This document shows, in pieces, positions 1 to 8,402 of a stretch of DNA of 45,360 nucleotides (position 1 is the first letter of the stretch; each line of letters opens with the position of its first letter). The DNA comes from Clostridia bacterium (GTDB lineage: Bacteria; Bacillota; Clostridia; Oscillospirales; CAG-272). The notes under the pieces were generated by a model. That model was not told where the DNA came from and ran no database searches. It saw only the letters and a program-made list of their open reading frames with translations. A program made the position numbers and the translations under genes. Location of the stretch: positions 1 to 45,360 of the forward strand of contig JAFXJH010000125.1 of the NCBI GenBank assembly GCA_017532425.1. The letters run 5' to 3'.

Positions 1-598
1 TACTCAACATATCAATGTTCATTGCTGCAACGTCAATAGCAACATGTCCCACCGCTTGAACAGCGTCAGTATGGAATAAGACATTTCGTTCTCGACAAAG
101 CTTACCGATTTCAGCGATTGGTTGAATTGTACCAATCTCATTATTCGCAAACATCACAGTAACCAAACAGGTATCATCTCGCAACGCATTTTTAATATCA
201 GCTAACTTAACAATCCCATCTTCACAGACGGGCAAATAAGTAACTTCAAATCCTTGTTTTTCTAATTTTTTTAAGGTGTGTAAAATTGCATGATGTTCAA
301 AAACAGTTGAAATAATGTGTTTCTTGTTTTGACGCAAGCCAACCTGTGTTGCCATCATCAAAGCCCAATTATCACTTTCGCTACCACCAGAAGTAAAATA
401 AATTTCGTTCGGTTGAGCGTTCAAACAGCGAGCCACGATACCACGAGCATCTTCAAGTTTTTCTTTGGCACGTTGACCAAACGCATACAAACTGGAAGCA
501 TTACCATAAATTTCATCAAAGAATGGCAACATCGCTTGTTTAACACTTTCACTAACCTTAGTCGTACCAGCATTATCCAAATAAATCATCGGCTGCAT
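1..598 (-). CDS. Cysteine desulfurase (NifS/IscS family), N-terminal part, cut by window edge
   Basis: PLP enzyme that takes sulfur from L-cysteine for Fe-S cluster or tRNA thiolation. About 199 N-terminal residues are visible, beginning [13 protein letters not shown], the usual NifS start. They include the [12 protein letters not shown]-like segment (here [12 protein letters not shown]), the EHHA motif with the cofactor-stacking His, and [10 protein letters not shown] with the PLP-contacting Asp. The Schiff-base Lys and active-site Cys lie beyond base 1. The ATG at 598 has AGGTAGG just upstream. It follows the Rrf2 gene on the same strand, the classic Rrf2-desulfurase pair. Codon use and base composition are AT-richer than the rest of the window, which fits a different source genome. 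Family is certain; the exact paralogue (iscS or nifS) is not. Confidence 0.88.
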   Translation of the reverse strand, partial: MQPMIYLDNAGTTKVSESVKQAMLPFFDEIYGNASSLYAFGQRAKEKLEDARGIVARCLNAQPNEIYFTSGGSESDNWALMMATQVGLRQNKKHIISTVFEHHAILHTLKKLEKQGFEVTYLPVCEDGIVKLADIKNALRDDTCLVTVMFANNEIGTIQPIAEIGKLCRERNVLFHTDAVQAVGHVAIDVAAMNIDMLS

Positions 599-666
599 TT
601 TATTTCCTACCTTTTTACTATGATATAGTATAACTAAACCAATTATGCTTGTAAAGAGTTTTATAA

Positions 667-1062
667 TCAATTAGCTAACAATTCTGCCAAAGAAATGTTT
701 TGCAAATAATCGTCAATCAATCCGTTTAACTTATCCCAACACTTACGCACACGACAATGACAATTACCACCGCAAGAATTTTGTTCCATACAAGTAACCA
801 CCGACAAACTACCTTCCGTTGCGTTTAAGATTGATGCTACGGTAATTTCAGCAGGACGCTTAGCCAACTTGTAGCCACCATTTGCACCACGGAAACTTGT
901 TAACAACTCCGCTTTTACTAATTTTTGCACAATTTGTTCTAAATACTTCAAAGATATTTGGTGCAAATCCGCAACCGACTTCAAAGACAAAATTTCATCG
1001 GCATGATCAGCAAACTCTACCATTACCTGCAAAGCATAACGTCCTTTCGTCGAAATTTTCAT
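667..1062 (-). CDS. Rrf2 family transcriptional regulator (IscR/CymR-like)
   Basis: A 131-residue Rrf2 regulator starting [12 protein letters not shown], the family signature. The winged helix covers roughly residues 1-80, with the recognition part around [12 protein letters not shown] and the wing [12 protein letters not shown] cysteine cluster near residues 92-108 (C-x5-C-x3-C-x-C-x4-C) could bind an Fe-S cluster as in IscR. It precedes the cysteine desulfurase, so feedback control of Fe-S assembly is the natural role. An extended TATAAT lies only about 15 nt upstream of the ATG and no Shine-Dalgarno is visible, so the mRNA may be nearly leaderless. It belongs to the AT-rich segment that seems not to come from the same genome as the ribosomal operon. 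Confidence 0.9.
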   Translation of the reverse strand: MKISTKGRYALQVMVEFADHADEILSLKSVADLHQISLKYLEQIVQKLVKAELLTSFRGANGGYKLAKRPAEITVASILNATEGSLSVVTCMEQNSCGGNCHCRVRKCWDKLNGLIDDYLQNISLAELLAN

Positions 1063-1177
1063 AATACAAGTCTATTATATCATAGCATGCCAACCTTGAC
1101 TAATTGATAATTTATTTCCGAGAAAGTAAATTACGTTTTCGAAAATAACATCGGCAATGTATACTAACTTTATGGAT

Positions 1178-1426
1178 CATTCCCTGACGGAGCTTGAAGT
1201 TAGATACCGACTTACGTGCGTATGTCGGAACTGCCTTCTGTCCTGTAATGAGGGAAATCTCTTCGATGATAGTATCAATTACCTTTGCGTTTTCTTTTGC
1301 ATCGCCCGCGCCAACGTTAACTACAACCTTGTCGAGCTTAGGGATCTGCATTACGCTCTTGTACTCGAATTTCTTCATAAGAGCAGGAGCAATTTCGTTC
1401 TTATAAGTTTCCTTAAGTCTTGCCAT
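1178..1426 (-). pseudogene. rplE: Ribosomal protein L5 (rplE), truncated at an abrupt junction
   Basis: The first 83 residues are normal L5, from [16 protein letters not shown] to the conserved FKLRQGM. Then homology stops and the frame runs on through about 21 unrelated residues to a stop at 1112. L5 normally has about 180 residues, and the next residues should resemble PIGCKVTLRG. The ATG at 1426 has GAGGAGGAG upstream and sits just after rplX, as expected. The break coincides with the change to AT-rich DNA carrying the Rrf2 gene. As L5 is essential, a chimeric join or misassembly near 1175-1180 is more likely than a real mutation. Confidence 0.9.
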
Positions 1427-1442
1427 TGTTTACTCCTCCTCC

Positions 1443-1832
1443 TCAGTCAAACTGATGTCCGCAAGGTGTTCCGTCAGCCTTCTTACCGGAGCATACGCGT
1501 ACTTTCTTTCCGTCGATTACTTCGATATGAGTTCTAACGCCCTTGTCGCACTTAGGGCAGTAAAGCTGTACCTTGCAAGCGTATACAGGAGCATCTACCT
1601 TAACGATCGCAGACTGTTCGCCCTGTCTTCTTGCCTTTACGTGCTTACTTGCCTTGTTCACGTTTTCAACGATAACCTTTCCTTCTTCAGGAGAAACTGC
1701 GATAACCTTTGCGGTCTTGCGTTCCTTCTTGGTTTCGTTGCCTTCTTTGTCTTCGCTGGTCTTCCACTTATCCTTGTAATCGCCCACGCGTACTACTACG
1801 ATATCACCTGTTTTTACATGCATTCTTGCCAT
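1443..1832 (-). CDS. rplX: Ribosomal protein L24, with insertion in the KOW loop
   Basis: Large-subunit assembly initiator L24. It begins MARMHVKTGDIVVV and has the family block GKVIVENVNKASKHVK. At 129 residues it is longer than the usual 100-105. About 16 extra charged residues (DYKDKWKTSEDKEGNETKK) sit where the KOW motif normally reads GKDKGK, removing its invariant glycine. The C-terminus carries a CPKC pair and a second cysteine pair spread over CSGKKADGTPC, a zinc-ribbon-like end seen in part of the family. Order L14-L24-L5 is standard for the spc operon. Confidence 0.95.
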   Translation of the reverse strand: MARMHVKTGDIVVVRVGDYKDKWKTSEDKEGNETKKERKTAKVIAVSPEEGKVIVENVNKASKHVKARRQGEQSAIVKVDAPVYACKVQLYCPKCDKGVRTHIEVIDGKKVRVCSGKKADGTPCGHQFD

Positions 1833-1847
1833 CTTGACGATACCTCC

Positions 1848-2216
1848 TTAAAGTACTTCGGGAGCGAGAGAAAGAATCTTAAGATAATCCTTCTCACGAA
1901 GCTCTCTTGCCACAGGCCCAAATATACGGGTTCCTCTGGGGTTTTTATCTTCTCTGATGATAACCGCTGCGTTATCATCGAAACGAACGTAGCTGCCATC
2001 GGCGCGCTTTACGCCCTTGACTGTTCTTACTATAACAGCCTTAACAACTTCGCCCTTCTTTACCTGTCCACCGGGAGTTACCTTTTTAACGGTTGCTACT
2101 ACGACGTCTCCGATGCCGGCGTATCTTCTGCCGGTACCACCGAGTACTCGTATACACATAAGCTCCTTCGCACCGGTGTTGTCAGCGACTTTCATATATG
2201 ACTGCTGTTGTATCAC
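1848..2216 (-). CDS. rplN: Ribosomal protein L14
   Basis: Full-length 122-residue L14, a beta-barrel protein of the large subunit at the subunit interface. It has the hallmark [20 protein letters not shown] start, the block [17 protein letters not shown] and the end [13 protein letters not shown]. It lies between rpsQ and rplX with short gaps, in the usual order. Confidence 0.98.
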   Translation of the reverse strand: MIQQQSYMKVADNTGAKELMCIRVLGGTGRRYAGIGDVVVATVKKVTPGGQVKKGEVVKAVIVRTVKGVKRADGSYVRFDDNAAVIIREDKNPRGTRIFGPVARELREKDYLKILSLAPEVL

Positions 2217-2265
2217 TGTGCGTTTTCCTCCTTATTCAATACAATCTTGGTTGTATCTACTGTGT

Positions 2266-2532
2266 TTACTTAACCTTTTCAATTATTTCAACGAGACGCC
2301 ATCTCTTTGTTGCGGAAAGCGGTCTTGTTTCCATAATGAGTACCTTATCACCGACATCGCACTGATTGTTTTCGTCGTGTGCGTGTACCTTAAGTGTGTG
2401 CTTTATAATTTTTCCATATTTAGGATGCTTTACGTTGTCCTCAATTGCAACTACGATTGTCTTGTTCATTGCGTTGCTTACAACTTTTCCTACTCTGGTC
2501 TTGCGCAGATTGCGCGCTGTTGCTTCCATCAC
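2266..2532 (-). CDS. rpsQ: Ribosomal protein S17
   Basis: 88-residue S17, an OB-fold protein that binds the 5' domain of 16S rRNA early in assembly. The conserved stretch [18 protein letters not shown] is near residues 13-31, and [12 protein letters not shown] is at the C-terminus. Length and position after rpmC are standard. Confidence 0.98.
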   Translation of the reverse strand: MMEATARNLRKTRVGKVVSNAMNKTIVVAIEDNVKHPKYGKIIKHTLKVHAHDENNQCDVGDKVLIMETRPLSATKRWRLVEIIEKVK

Positions 2533-2551
2533 GACTGTATCTCCTTCCTGC

Positions 2552-2743
2552 TCACTGTGCCTTCATTTCATGAAGAATAGTCATAACGCGAGCAATATCC
2601 TTCCTGACATCAGCTATCTTGTGGGGATTGTCGAGTTGGTTTATAGCGTGCTTAAAGCGCAGGTTAAACAGTTCTTCCTTGAGTCCTGCAAGCTCTTTTT
2701 CGAGCTCTTCAACGCTCATCTTTCTGATTTCACTTGCCTTCAC
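2552..2743 (-). CDS. rpmC: Ribosomal protein L29
   Basis: 63-residue L29, a helical hairpin protein near the exit tunnel. It shows the family pattern [20 protein letters not shown] followed by [15 protein letters not shown] and an IARV segment. It is normal in length and lies 2 nt after the rplP stop, suggesting translational coupling. Confidence 0.98.
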   Translation of the reverse strand: MKASEIRKMSVEELEKELAGLKEELFNLRFKHAINQLDNPHKIADVRKDIARVMTILHEMKAQ

Positions 2744-2745
2744 GT

Positions 2746-3177
2746 TTATCCCTCCTCAACAACATCGTTTGTTTCTTTCATAACAAACTTACACTTAATC
2801 GGCAGCTTGTGAGATGCGAGACGCATTGCTTCCTTTGCGATTTCAGGAGCAACTCCGTCCATCTCGAACATTACTCTACCGGGCTTAACAACTGCTACCC
2901 AGTATTCAGGTGAACCCTTACCGGAACCCATACGAGTTTCAGCGGGCTTCTCTGTGATAGGCTTGTCGGGGAAAATCTTGATCCAGACCTTACCGCCACG
3001 GCGGATATATCTGGTCATTGCTATACGGGCTGCTTCGATCTGATTGCTTGTGATCCATGCGGGTTCAAGAGCAACAAGACCGTAGTTTCCGTATGTCAGT
3101 GTATTTCCGCGCGATGCTTTTCCCTTAAGTCTGCCGCGCTGTACACGTCTGTACTTAACTCTCTTCGGCATTAACAT
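2746..3177 (-). CDS. rplP: Ribosomal protein L16
   Basis: 143-residue L16, which contacts the A-site finger and tRNA elbow. It begins [15 protein letters not shown] and has the conserved [22 protein letters not shown] block and the [18 protein letters not shown] block. The ATG overlaps the rpsC stop in a TAATG arrangement, which is translational coupling. An alternative start two codons later is possible, but MLMPKR is the usual form. Confidence 0.98.
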   Translation of the reverse strand: MLMPKRVKYRRVQRGRLKGKASRGNTLTYGNYGLVALEPAWITSNQIEAARIAMTRYIRRGGKVWIKIFPDKPITEKPAETRMGSGKGSPEYWVAVVKPGRVMFEMDGVAPEIAKEAMRLASHKLPIKCKFVMKETNDVVEEG

Positions 3178-4010
3178 TATTTGTTGCCCCCTTCTTTACC
3201 AGCATTGTTTCTATTTCCCTGAAATGCGGGACGGTTTCCCTGTCCACGATTCTGTCCACGGTTCTGCGGGCGACGGTCACCGTCACGGCGCTCTCCGCGG
3301 CGTTCGCCGGGCTTGCGATCACGGCGGTCAGGTCTTGCAGGGTTCATATCTGTGCGGATTGTTGTGAACTTCTTCTTAACATCCGGAAGAACTTCTCCCT
3401 TAAAGATCCATACCTTGATACCGATCTTACCATAAGTTGTGTGTGCTTCTGCAAAGCCGTATTCGATATCAGCTCTGAGAGTCTGAAGCGGAATAGTACC
3501 TTCATGATACTGTTCACTTCTTGCGATTTCTGCACCGCCAAGACGACCCGAGCACATGATCTTAATTCCCTTTGCGCCGAGACGCATAGTTTTTGCGATA
3601 GACTGCTTCATTGCACGACGGAATCCGATTCTGCGTTCGATCTGTGCAGCGATAGATTCAGCAACGAGCTGTGCATTAAGGTCGGGCTGTCTTACTTCGA
3701 TTACGTTTACCGAAGCGGGCTTGCCTGCCATCTTTTCGATGGTAGCCTTGATCTTTTCGATTTCTGTGCCGCCCTTACCGATTACGGTACCGGGCTTTGC
3801 GCAGTAAATAAACACTCTGATTCTGGAAGCATCGCGTTCGATTTCTACCTTCGGTACGCCGCTTTCCTTGAATTTCTCCAGAATGTACTTTCTGATGTTA
3901 TAGTCGGATACGAGTGTATCGCCGAACTTTTCATCTTTTTCGTACCATCTGGAATCCCAGTTCTTTATAACACCGACACGAAGACCGTGCGGATTAACTT
4001 TCTGACCCAT
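3177..4010 (-). CDS. rpsC: Ribosomal protein S3, with Arg/Gly/Asn-rich tail
   Basis: 277-residue S3 of the small subunit mRNA entry site. The N-terminal domain starts [20 protein letters not shown], a KH domain carries its GKGG loop at residues 78-81, and the C-terminal S3 domain follows. From about residue 225 there is a tail of roughly 50 residues made of R, G, D, N, Q and K repeats (for example [12 protein letters not shown]). Such basic disordered tails occur in some Clostridia; the function is unknown. Confidence 0.98.
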   Translation of the reverse strand: MGQKVNPHGLRVGVIKNWDSRWYEKDEKFGDTLVSDYNIRKYILEKFKESGVPKVEIERDASRIRVFIYCAKPGTVIGKGGTEIEKIKATIEKMAGKPASVNVIEVRQPDLNAQLVAESIAAQIERRIGFRRAMKQSIAKTMRLGAKGIKIMCSGRLGGAEIARSEQYHEGTIPLQTLRADIEYGFAEAHTTYGKIGIKVWIFKGEVLPDVKKKFTTIRTDMNPARPDRRDRKPGERRGERRDGDRRPQNRGQNRGQGNRPAFQGNRNNAGKEGGNK

Positions 4011-4030
4011 TCAGCATTAACCTCCTTTGA

Positions 4031-4372
4031 TTATTTCTCTTTTACAGCGATGGTAACATGGCTGGTTCTCTTGAGAAGACGGTCATATCCGCCTCTACCT
4101 CTTGCCTGACCTCTCTTAAGTGTAGGTCCGGGGCATACGAAGCACTGAGATACGTACAGGTTATCTGTATTCATCTGGAAATTGTGCTCTGCGTTTGCCA
4201 TTGCGCTCTTAAGGAGCTTTGCAACCAGCGGCGATGCGCCTCTCTGTGTGTGATTAAGGATAGCCATTGCTTCCTTGGCATTCTTTCCACGAATAAGGTC
4301 GAGAACGATCTGAACCTTACGGGGAGTAATTCTCACAAATTTGAGATATGCTTTTGCTTCATTAACTTCCAT
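4031..4372 (-). CDS. rplV: Ribosomal protein L22
   Basis: 113-residue L22, whose beta hairpin lines the exit tunnel. Conserved blocks are RITPRKVQIVLDLIRGK and the C-terminal hairpin with GPTLKRGQARGRG, ending with an SHVTIAV strand. Position between rpsS and rpsC is standard. Confidence 0.98.
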   Translation of the reverse strand: MEVNEAKAYLKFVRITPRKVQIVLDLIRGKNAKEAMAILNHTQRGASPLVAKLLKSAMANAEHNFQMNTDNLYVSQCFVCPGPTLKRGQARGRGGYDRLLKRTSHVTIAVKEK

Positions 4373-4394
4373 TGTTCAAATTTCCTCCCTTCAA

Positions 4395-4670
4395 TTATTT
4401 CTTAGTGGTCTTGGAGCCGGCGTGACCCTTGAAGGTTCTTGTCGGAGCGAACTCACCAAGCTTGTGTCCTACCATATCTTCGATAATATATACCGGGATA
4501 TGTTTTCTGCCGTCGTGTACGGCGATTGTATGTCCGACGAAGTCGGGGTAAATTGTGGAGGCTCTCGACCATGTCTTGAGAACTTTCTTATCGCCGCTCT
4601 CATTCATAGCTACAATGCGCTTATAAAGCTTTGCCTCTACATAAGGGCTCTTTTTCAGGCTTCTGCTCAT
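4395..4670 (-). CDS. rpsS: Ribosomal protein S19
   Basis: 91-residue S19 of the 30S head, which contacts S13. It begins [15 protein letters not shown] and has [21 protein letters not shown] and the basic end [12 protein letters not shown]. Normal length and order. Confidence 0.98.
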   Translation of the reverse strand: MSRSLKKSPYVEAKLYKRIVAMNESGDKKVLKTWSRASTIYPDFVGHTIAVHDGRKHIPVYIIEDMVGHKLGEFAPTRTFKGHAGSKTTKK

Positions 4671-4687
4671 TTATTTATGCCTCCTTC

Positions 4688-5518
4688 TTATTTGCCGTTC
4701 TTGTGTTTAACAATGAACTTCTCAGTTCTTGCCTTCTTGTTTCTCGTCTTATATCCGAGAGCAGGCTTGCCCCAAGGTGTTACAGGACCGGGACGACCGA
4801 TAGGCGAACGTCCTTCACCACCACCGTGAGGGTGATCGCAGGGGTTCATTACCGAACCGCGTACTGTAGGACGGATGCCCATATGACGCTTTCTACCTGC
4901 TTTACCGATCTTAACTGTATCGTGTTCAATGTTACCTACCTGACCGATCGTTGCCTTACAGTCAAGTCTGATAAGTCTTACTTCACCGGAGGGAAGTCTG
5001 ACCTGTGCCATTCCGTTTTCTTTTGCCATGAGCTGTGCAGCTGCGCCCGCGCTACGAACGAGCTGACCGCCCTTTCCGGGATAGATCTCGATGTTGTGGA
5101 TGAAGATACCAACGGGAATGTTAGCTATCGGAAGAGTGTTACCGGGTTTGATATCGGCTTCTGCACCGCTTTCGATCACGTCGCCGTCTGTAAGACCTGC
5201 GGGAGCGATGATGTAGCTCTTCTTATTATCTTCATACTCAACGAGAGCGATATAAGATGTTCTGTTAGGATCGTACTCTACGCCGATAACCTTTGCCTGA
5301 GCTTCGGTATCACGCTTGAAGTCGATAATTCTGTACTTCTGTCTGTTTCCGCCGCCCTTGTGACGAACTGTGATTCTACCGTAGCTGTTACGTCCGGCAT
5401 GCTTCTTCTGTACGTCAAGCAGGCTCTTTTCCGGAGTCTTCTTAGTAACCTCATCAAATGAGGGAACAGACATCTGTCTGCGGCCCGGAGTAGTAGGCTT
5501 ATAAATTTTTGCTGCCAT
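4688..5518 (-). CDS. rplB: Ribosomal protein L2
   Basis: 276-residue L2, needed for subunit association and the peptidyl transferase centre. It has the N-terminal [13 protein letters not shown] block, the [13 protein letters not shown] block and the hallmark C-terminal [16 protein letters not shown] containing the functionally important histidine. Full length, in the expected place between rplW and rpsS. Confidence 0.98.
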   Translation of the reverse strand: MAAKIYKPTTPGRRQMSVPSFDEVTKKTPEKSLLDVQKKHAGRNSYGRITVRHKGGGNRQKYRIIDFKRDTEAQAKVIGVEYDPNRTSYIALVEYEDNKKSYIIAPAGLTDGDVIESGAEADIKPGNTLPIANIPVGIFIHNIEIYPGKGGQLVRSAGAAAQLMAKENGMAQVRLPSGEVRLIRLDCKATIGQVGNIEHDTVKIGKAGRKRHMGIRPTVRGSVMNPCDHPHGGGEGRSPIGRPGPVTPWGKPALGYKTRNKKARTEKFIVKHKNGK

Positions 5519-5532
5519 TTCTTTACTCCTCC

Positions 5533-5826
5533 TTAAATCATGCCATCGAAGAACTCAATGGTCTTGGAATCTGCTGTCAGAGTAACGATAGCTTTCTTCC
5601 ATTCGGATGTATAACCGGAGTGAACACCGAGTCTCTTGGGCTTTTTCTTCATATTGATGGTATTAACGCTTGCAACCTTTACCTTGAAGATTTCTTCAAC
5701 CGCATTTGCGATCTCAGGCTTTGTTGCATCCTTCTTTACCTTGAAGGTATACTTTTTCTTTTCAATTCCGTCCATACTTGCTTCTGTAACGATAGGAGCA
5801 AGAATGATATCATAAACTGTCTTCAT
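5533..5826 (-). CDS. rplW: Ribosomal protein L23
   Basis: 97-residue L23 at the tunnel exit, a docking site for trigger factor and SRP. It has the [12 protein letters not shown] start and the [18 protein letters not shown] segment. The ATG overlaps the rplD stop (TAATG), giving translational coupling. Confidence 0.97.
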   Translation of the reverse strand: MKTVYDIILAPIVTEASMDGIEKKKYTFKVKKDATKPEIANAVEEIFKVKVASVNTINMKKKPKRLGVHSGYTSEWKKAIVTLTADSKTIEFFDGMI

Positions 5827-6449
5827 TATGCATATACCTCCTCGATAGTTTTGATTGCGGTCTGATCTGCAACTACTGTATCGCAGTTAACGAGGTCATA
5901 CACGCTGATGATTGTGGAAGGCGTTGTCTTTACGCCGGGGATGTTGTCAAAGGACTTTACTACAAACTTGTTGTTCTCGGAGAGAATAACGAGAGACTTC
6001 TTTCCTGCGCCAACTGCTGTGAGCATATTTACCATTGTCTTGGTCTTATATTCTTCAGCTATGATCTTGTCCACAATAATCATTTCGTTTGCTGCAACCT
6101 TAGCGGAAAGTGCGCTTATCATTGCAACACGCTTTGTCTTCTTATTCATATCTACGCGATATGTTCTGGGCTTCGGTCCAAGAGCGATACCACCGTGTGT
6201 CCACTGAGGAGAACGTGTGGATCCCTGTCTTGCTCTACCGCTACCCTTCTGGCGCCAAGGCTTCTTACCGCCGCCCGAAACCTCGGAACGAGTCTTTGTG
6301 GACTGTGTTCCCTGTCTCTGGTTGAGAAGGTAGCCTCTTACTGCTGCATGAAGAACTGCTGCATTAGGTTCTGCTGCAAATACTTCATCAGAAAGTTCAA
6401 TTGTTCCGACTTCTTTGCCGGTCATATCAACTATTTTCAAATTTGGCAT
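5826..6449 (-). CDS. rplD: Ribosomal protein L4
   Basis: 207-residue L4. The long tunnel loop is recognisable by GGGKKPWRQKGSGRARQGS and the following SPQWTHGGIALGPKPR. L4 is the autoregulator of this operon in gammaproteobacteria; whether it acts here is not shown, although the operon does have a long structured leader. Confidence 0.98.
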   Translation of the reverse strand: MPNLKIVDMTGKEVGTIELSDEVFAAEPNAAVLHAAVRGYLLNQRQGTQSTKTRSEVSGGGKKPWRQKGSGRARQGSTRSPQWTHGGIALGPKPRTYRVDMNKKTKRVAMISALSAKVAANEMIIVDKIIAEEYKTKTMVNMLTAVGAGKKSLVILSENNKFVVKSFDNIPGVKTTPSTIISVYDLVNCDTVVADQTAIKTIEEVYA

Positions 6450-6468
6450 CGTAATTTCCTCCCTTTCG

Positions 6469-7113
6469 TTAAGATTTAACCGTATTACGAATGAATACGA
6501 TACCGCCGCGTGCTCCGGGAACTGCGCCCTTTACCGCGATTATATTCTTTTCGGCGTCGATCTTTGCTACGTCGAGGTTAAGAACAGTTACCTGCTCGTT
6601 ACCGTACTGACCTGCCATCTTCTTGTTCTTGAAGATTCTCGCAGGGTCGATAACACCCATAGAACCCGACTGACGGTGAACAGGTCCGACACCGTGAGTC
6701 ATTCTCAGCTTGTGGAGATTCCATCTCTTGATTGCACCTGTGTATCCGTGACCCTTTGTGATACCGGTAACGTCGACCTTTTCACCTGCTGCAAAAATAT
6801 CAGCGGTGACGGTATCGCCTATTTTATATCCGGAGATATCATCAAGGCGGAATTCCTTAAGGTGCTTCTTGGGCTGGAGATCATTCTTCTTGAAGTGTCC
6901 GAGTGCGGGCTTGCTTGCCTTGTACTCACCCTTCTTTGTCTGTGCTACGGCTTCAAATCCGAGCTGGATAGCTTCGTATCCGTCGGTCTCAACCGTCTTG
7001 ACCTGCGATACTACGCAAGGTCCTGCTTCGATTACTGTAACCGGAATAACATTTCCCTTTTCATCAAAGATCTGTGTCATACCGATCTTCTTGCCTATAA
7101 TGGCCTTTTTCAT
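6469..7113 (-). CDS. rplC: Ribosomal protein L3
   Basis: 214-residue L3, an early assembly protein near the peptidyl transferase centre. It has MKKAIIGKKIGMTQIFDEKG at the start and the conserved SKGHGY-like block (TKGHGYTGAIKRWN) with GPVHRQSGSMG. It lies 82 bp after rpsJ. That gap holds a short hairpin (GTTGAC/GTCAAC) near 7142-7162. Confidence 0.98.
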   Translation of the reverse strand: MKKAIIGKKIGMTQIFDEKGNVIPVTVIEAGPCVVSQVKTVETDGYEAIQLGFEAVAQTKKGEYKASKPALGHFKKNDLQPKKHLKEFRLDDISGYKIGDTVTADIFAAGEKVDVTGITKGHGYTGAIKRWNLHKLRMTHGVGPVHRQSGSMGVIDPARIFKNKKMAGQYGNEQVTVLNLDVAKIDAEKNIIAVKGAVPGARGGIVFIRNTVKS

Positions 7114-7195
7114 TTGTTTTTTTCCTCCTGTTTTAGTTATTGGTTGACTTTCCGGGTCAACATGACATAAAACTTTCGAGAGGTTTCAAAATCGA

Positions 7196-7507
7196 TTAGA
7201 GCTTAATTTCGATTTCTACGCCTGCGGGAAGTTCAAGACTCGTAAGCGCCGCAACTACCTTCTGCGAGGGCTTGATTATGTCAATGAGTCTCTTGTGAGT
7301 TCTTGTCTCAAACTGTTCACGGCTGTCTTTATATTTATGCACAGCGCGAAGAATTGTAACGATTTCCTTATCGGTAGGAAGCGGAACGGGTCCGGAAACT
7401 TCCGAGCCGTTTCTCTTAGCGGTCTCAACTATCTTTTCAGCCGCCTGATCGATAAGAGCATGGTCATAACTCTTAAGTTTGATTCTGATCTTCTCTTTAA
7501 CTGCCAC
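7196..7507 (-). CDS. rpsJ: Ribosomal protein S10 (NusE), GTG start
   Basis: 103-residue S10, a 30S head protein that is also the NusE antitermination partner. It has [21 protein letters not shown], then [10 protein letters not shown] and the end [11 protein letters not shown]. Translation starts at a GTG (7507) with AAGGAGG 9 nt upstream. It is the first gene of the S10 operon here. Confidence 0.97.
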   Translation of the reverse strand: MAVKEKIRIKLKSYDHALIDQAAEKIVETAKRNGSEVSGPVPLPTDKEIVTILRAVHKYKDSREQFETRTHKRLIDIIKPSQKVVAALTSLELPAGVEIEIKL

Positions 7508-7762
7508 TTGCTTTTTTCCTCCTTATTTAATGTTAAGCAGGGCGGACTTCGTAACACTCTGCCGTGTGTTTCCAAACCTTCCTTGCATTAATCCGACTCA
7601 ATGCGTGCAACTCTTTCGCATAAAATTCGGAAATCAAGCAAAAATAAGATTTGTAAACCCGCTTCAGATGCCCCAAAGTGCCGTTTCGCCCGATTGATAC
7701 GGACATACTCCGACAGAATTACCCGCGTTCTCGCGGCAACCTCTGTCATCAGCGCATCAAGC
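7508..7762 (-). promoter_or_regulatory. Long structured 5' leader of the S10 operon
   Basis: Non-coding leader between the promoter and rpsJ. Its 5' part folds into an extended hairpin at 7712-7747. On the minus strand GACAGA pairs with TCTGTC, and inside it TTGCCGCG pairs with CGCGGGTAA around an AGAA tetraloop. No ORF with a ribosome binding site is seen. By analogy with other r-protein operons it may bind a ribosomal protein; no known leader class was recognised. Confidence 0.5.
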
Positions 7763-7768
7763 TTGGAT

Positions 7769-7798
7769 ATTATATCATACGCACCCCATATTTGTCAA
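7769..7798 (-). promoter_or_regulatory. Promoter of the S10 ribosomal operon
   Basis: Reading the minus strand there is a perfect -35 TTGACA (7793-7798), an 18-nt spacer and a perfect -10 TATAAT (7769-7774). Start of transcription would be near 7762, giving a leader of about 255 nt before rpsJ. Confidence 0.9.
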
Positions 7799-8016
7799 TA
7801 TTTTCACACGATTTTTTTGCAAAAAAGCGCCCCTGTTCACAGAATATTTACATTTTTTAGGCACTTTACAATAAAATTTTCGATTTTTTTGTGCGTTATG
7901 GAAAATTTTCCGTGTTTATCTACAAATTTAAGCGTTTTATTTGTAAATGGTTATGACTTAAAATAACCAATTTAAGCATATTTTTACTTTTTTTGACATT
8001 TTTATCAAAAAAAGTA

Positions 8017-8045
8017 TTGACAAAAAGTGGCATATATGTTATATT
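8017..8045 (+). promoter_or_regulatory. Promoter of the AbrB-like gene
   Basis: TTGACA at 8017-8022, 17-nt spacer, TATATT at 8040-8045. The gene follows 36 nt later with AAAGGAGG before its ATG. Confidence 0.88.
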
Positions 8046-8081
8046 ATCTTTGTAATTCGAGCATCGAAAGGAGGTTAAGTA

Positions 8082-8324
8082 ATGAAAGCAACCGGAATTG
8101 TTCGTAAAATCGACTCGCTCGGAAGAATCGTCCTGCCCGTTGAGATAAGAGAAACACTTGGAATCGAGGAAAAAGATCCGCTCGAAATATTTGTTGACGG
8201 AGAAAATATAGTTTTCAAGAAATATTCGCCGACCTGCATTTTCTGTGATGCTACAGAACATCTTACCCTTTTCAAGGACAAGAGAATCTGTCCGAAATGC
8301 ATGGAAGAGCTCACCAAGCAATAA
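8082..8324 (+). CDS. AbrB/SpoVT-type transition-state regulator with C-terminal zinc ribbon
   Basis: 80-residue DNA-binding protein. Residues 1-48 form the swapped-hairpin AbrB domain (MKATGIVRKIDSLGRIVLPVEIRETLGI, here described by its first and conserved LGRIVLP core). The C-terminal part has CIFC and CPKC pairs, a small zinc ribbon typical of clostridial AbrB homologues. In Bacillus AbrB represses post-exponential and sporulation genes; a similar global role here is inferred. The gene has its own strong promoter, an AAAGGAGG ribosome binding site and a terminator, so it is monocistronic. Confidence 0.9.
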   Translation: MKATGIVRKIDSLGRIVLPVEIRETLGIEEKDPLEIFVDGENIVFKKYSPTCIFCDATEHLTLFKDKRICPKCMEELTKQ

Positions 8325-8336
8325 TCTAAAAAAAGT

Positions 8337-8371
8337 ATCGGCAGATGCGCAAGGTCAAAGCATCTGCCGAT
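8337..8371. terminator. Bidirectional terminator between the AbrB-like gene and the pseudo-ATPase gene
   Basis: A perfect 12-bp stem (ATCGGCAGATGC, 8337-8348, with its complement at 8360-8371) and an 11-nt loop. It is flanked by an A run on the left and a T-rich stretch on the right. It lies between convergent genes and can serve both. Confidence 0.85.
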
Positions 8372-8402
8372 ATTTATTATTATATAATATATAGGAAGCT
8401 TT

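Noticed and set aside
1112-1177. The 21 codons that extend the rplE frame beyond the break
   Set aside because: They read through the upstream region of the Rrf2 gene and resemble nothing in L5; they are not a real C-terminus.
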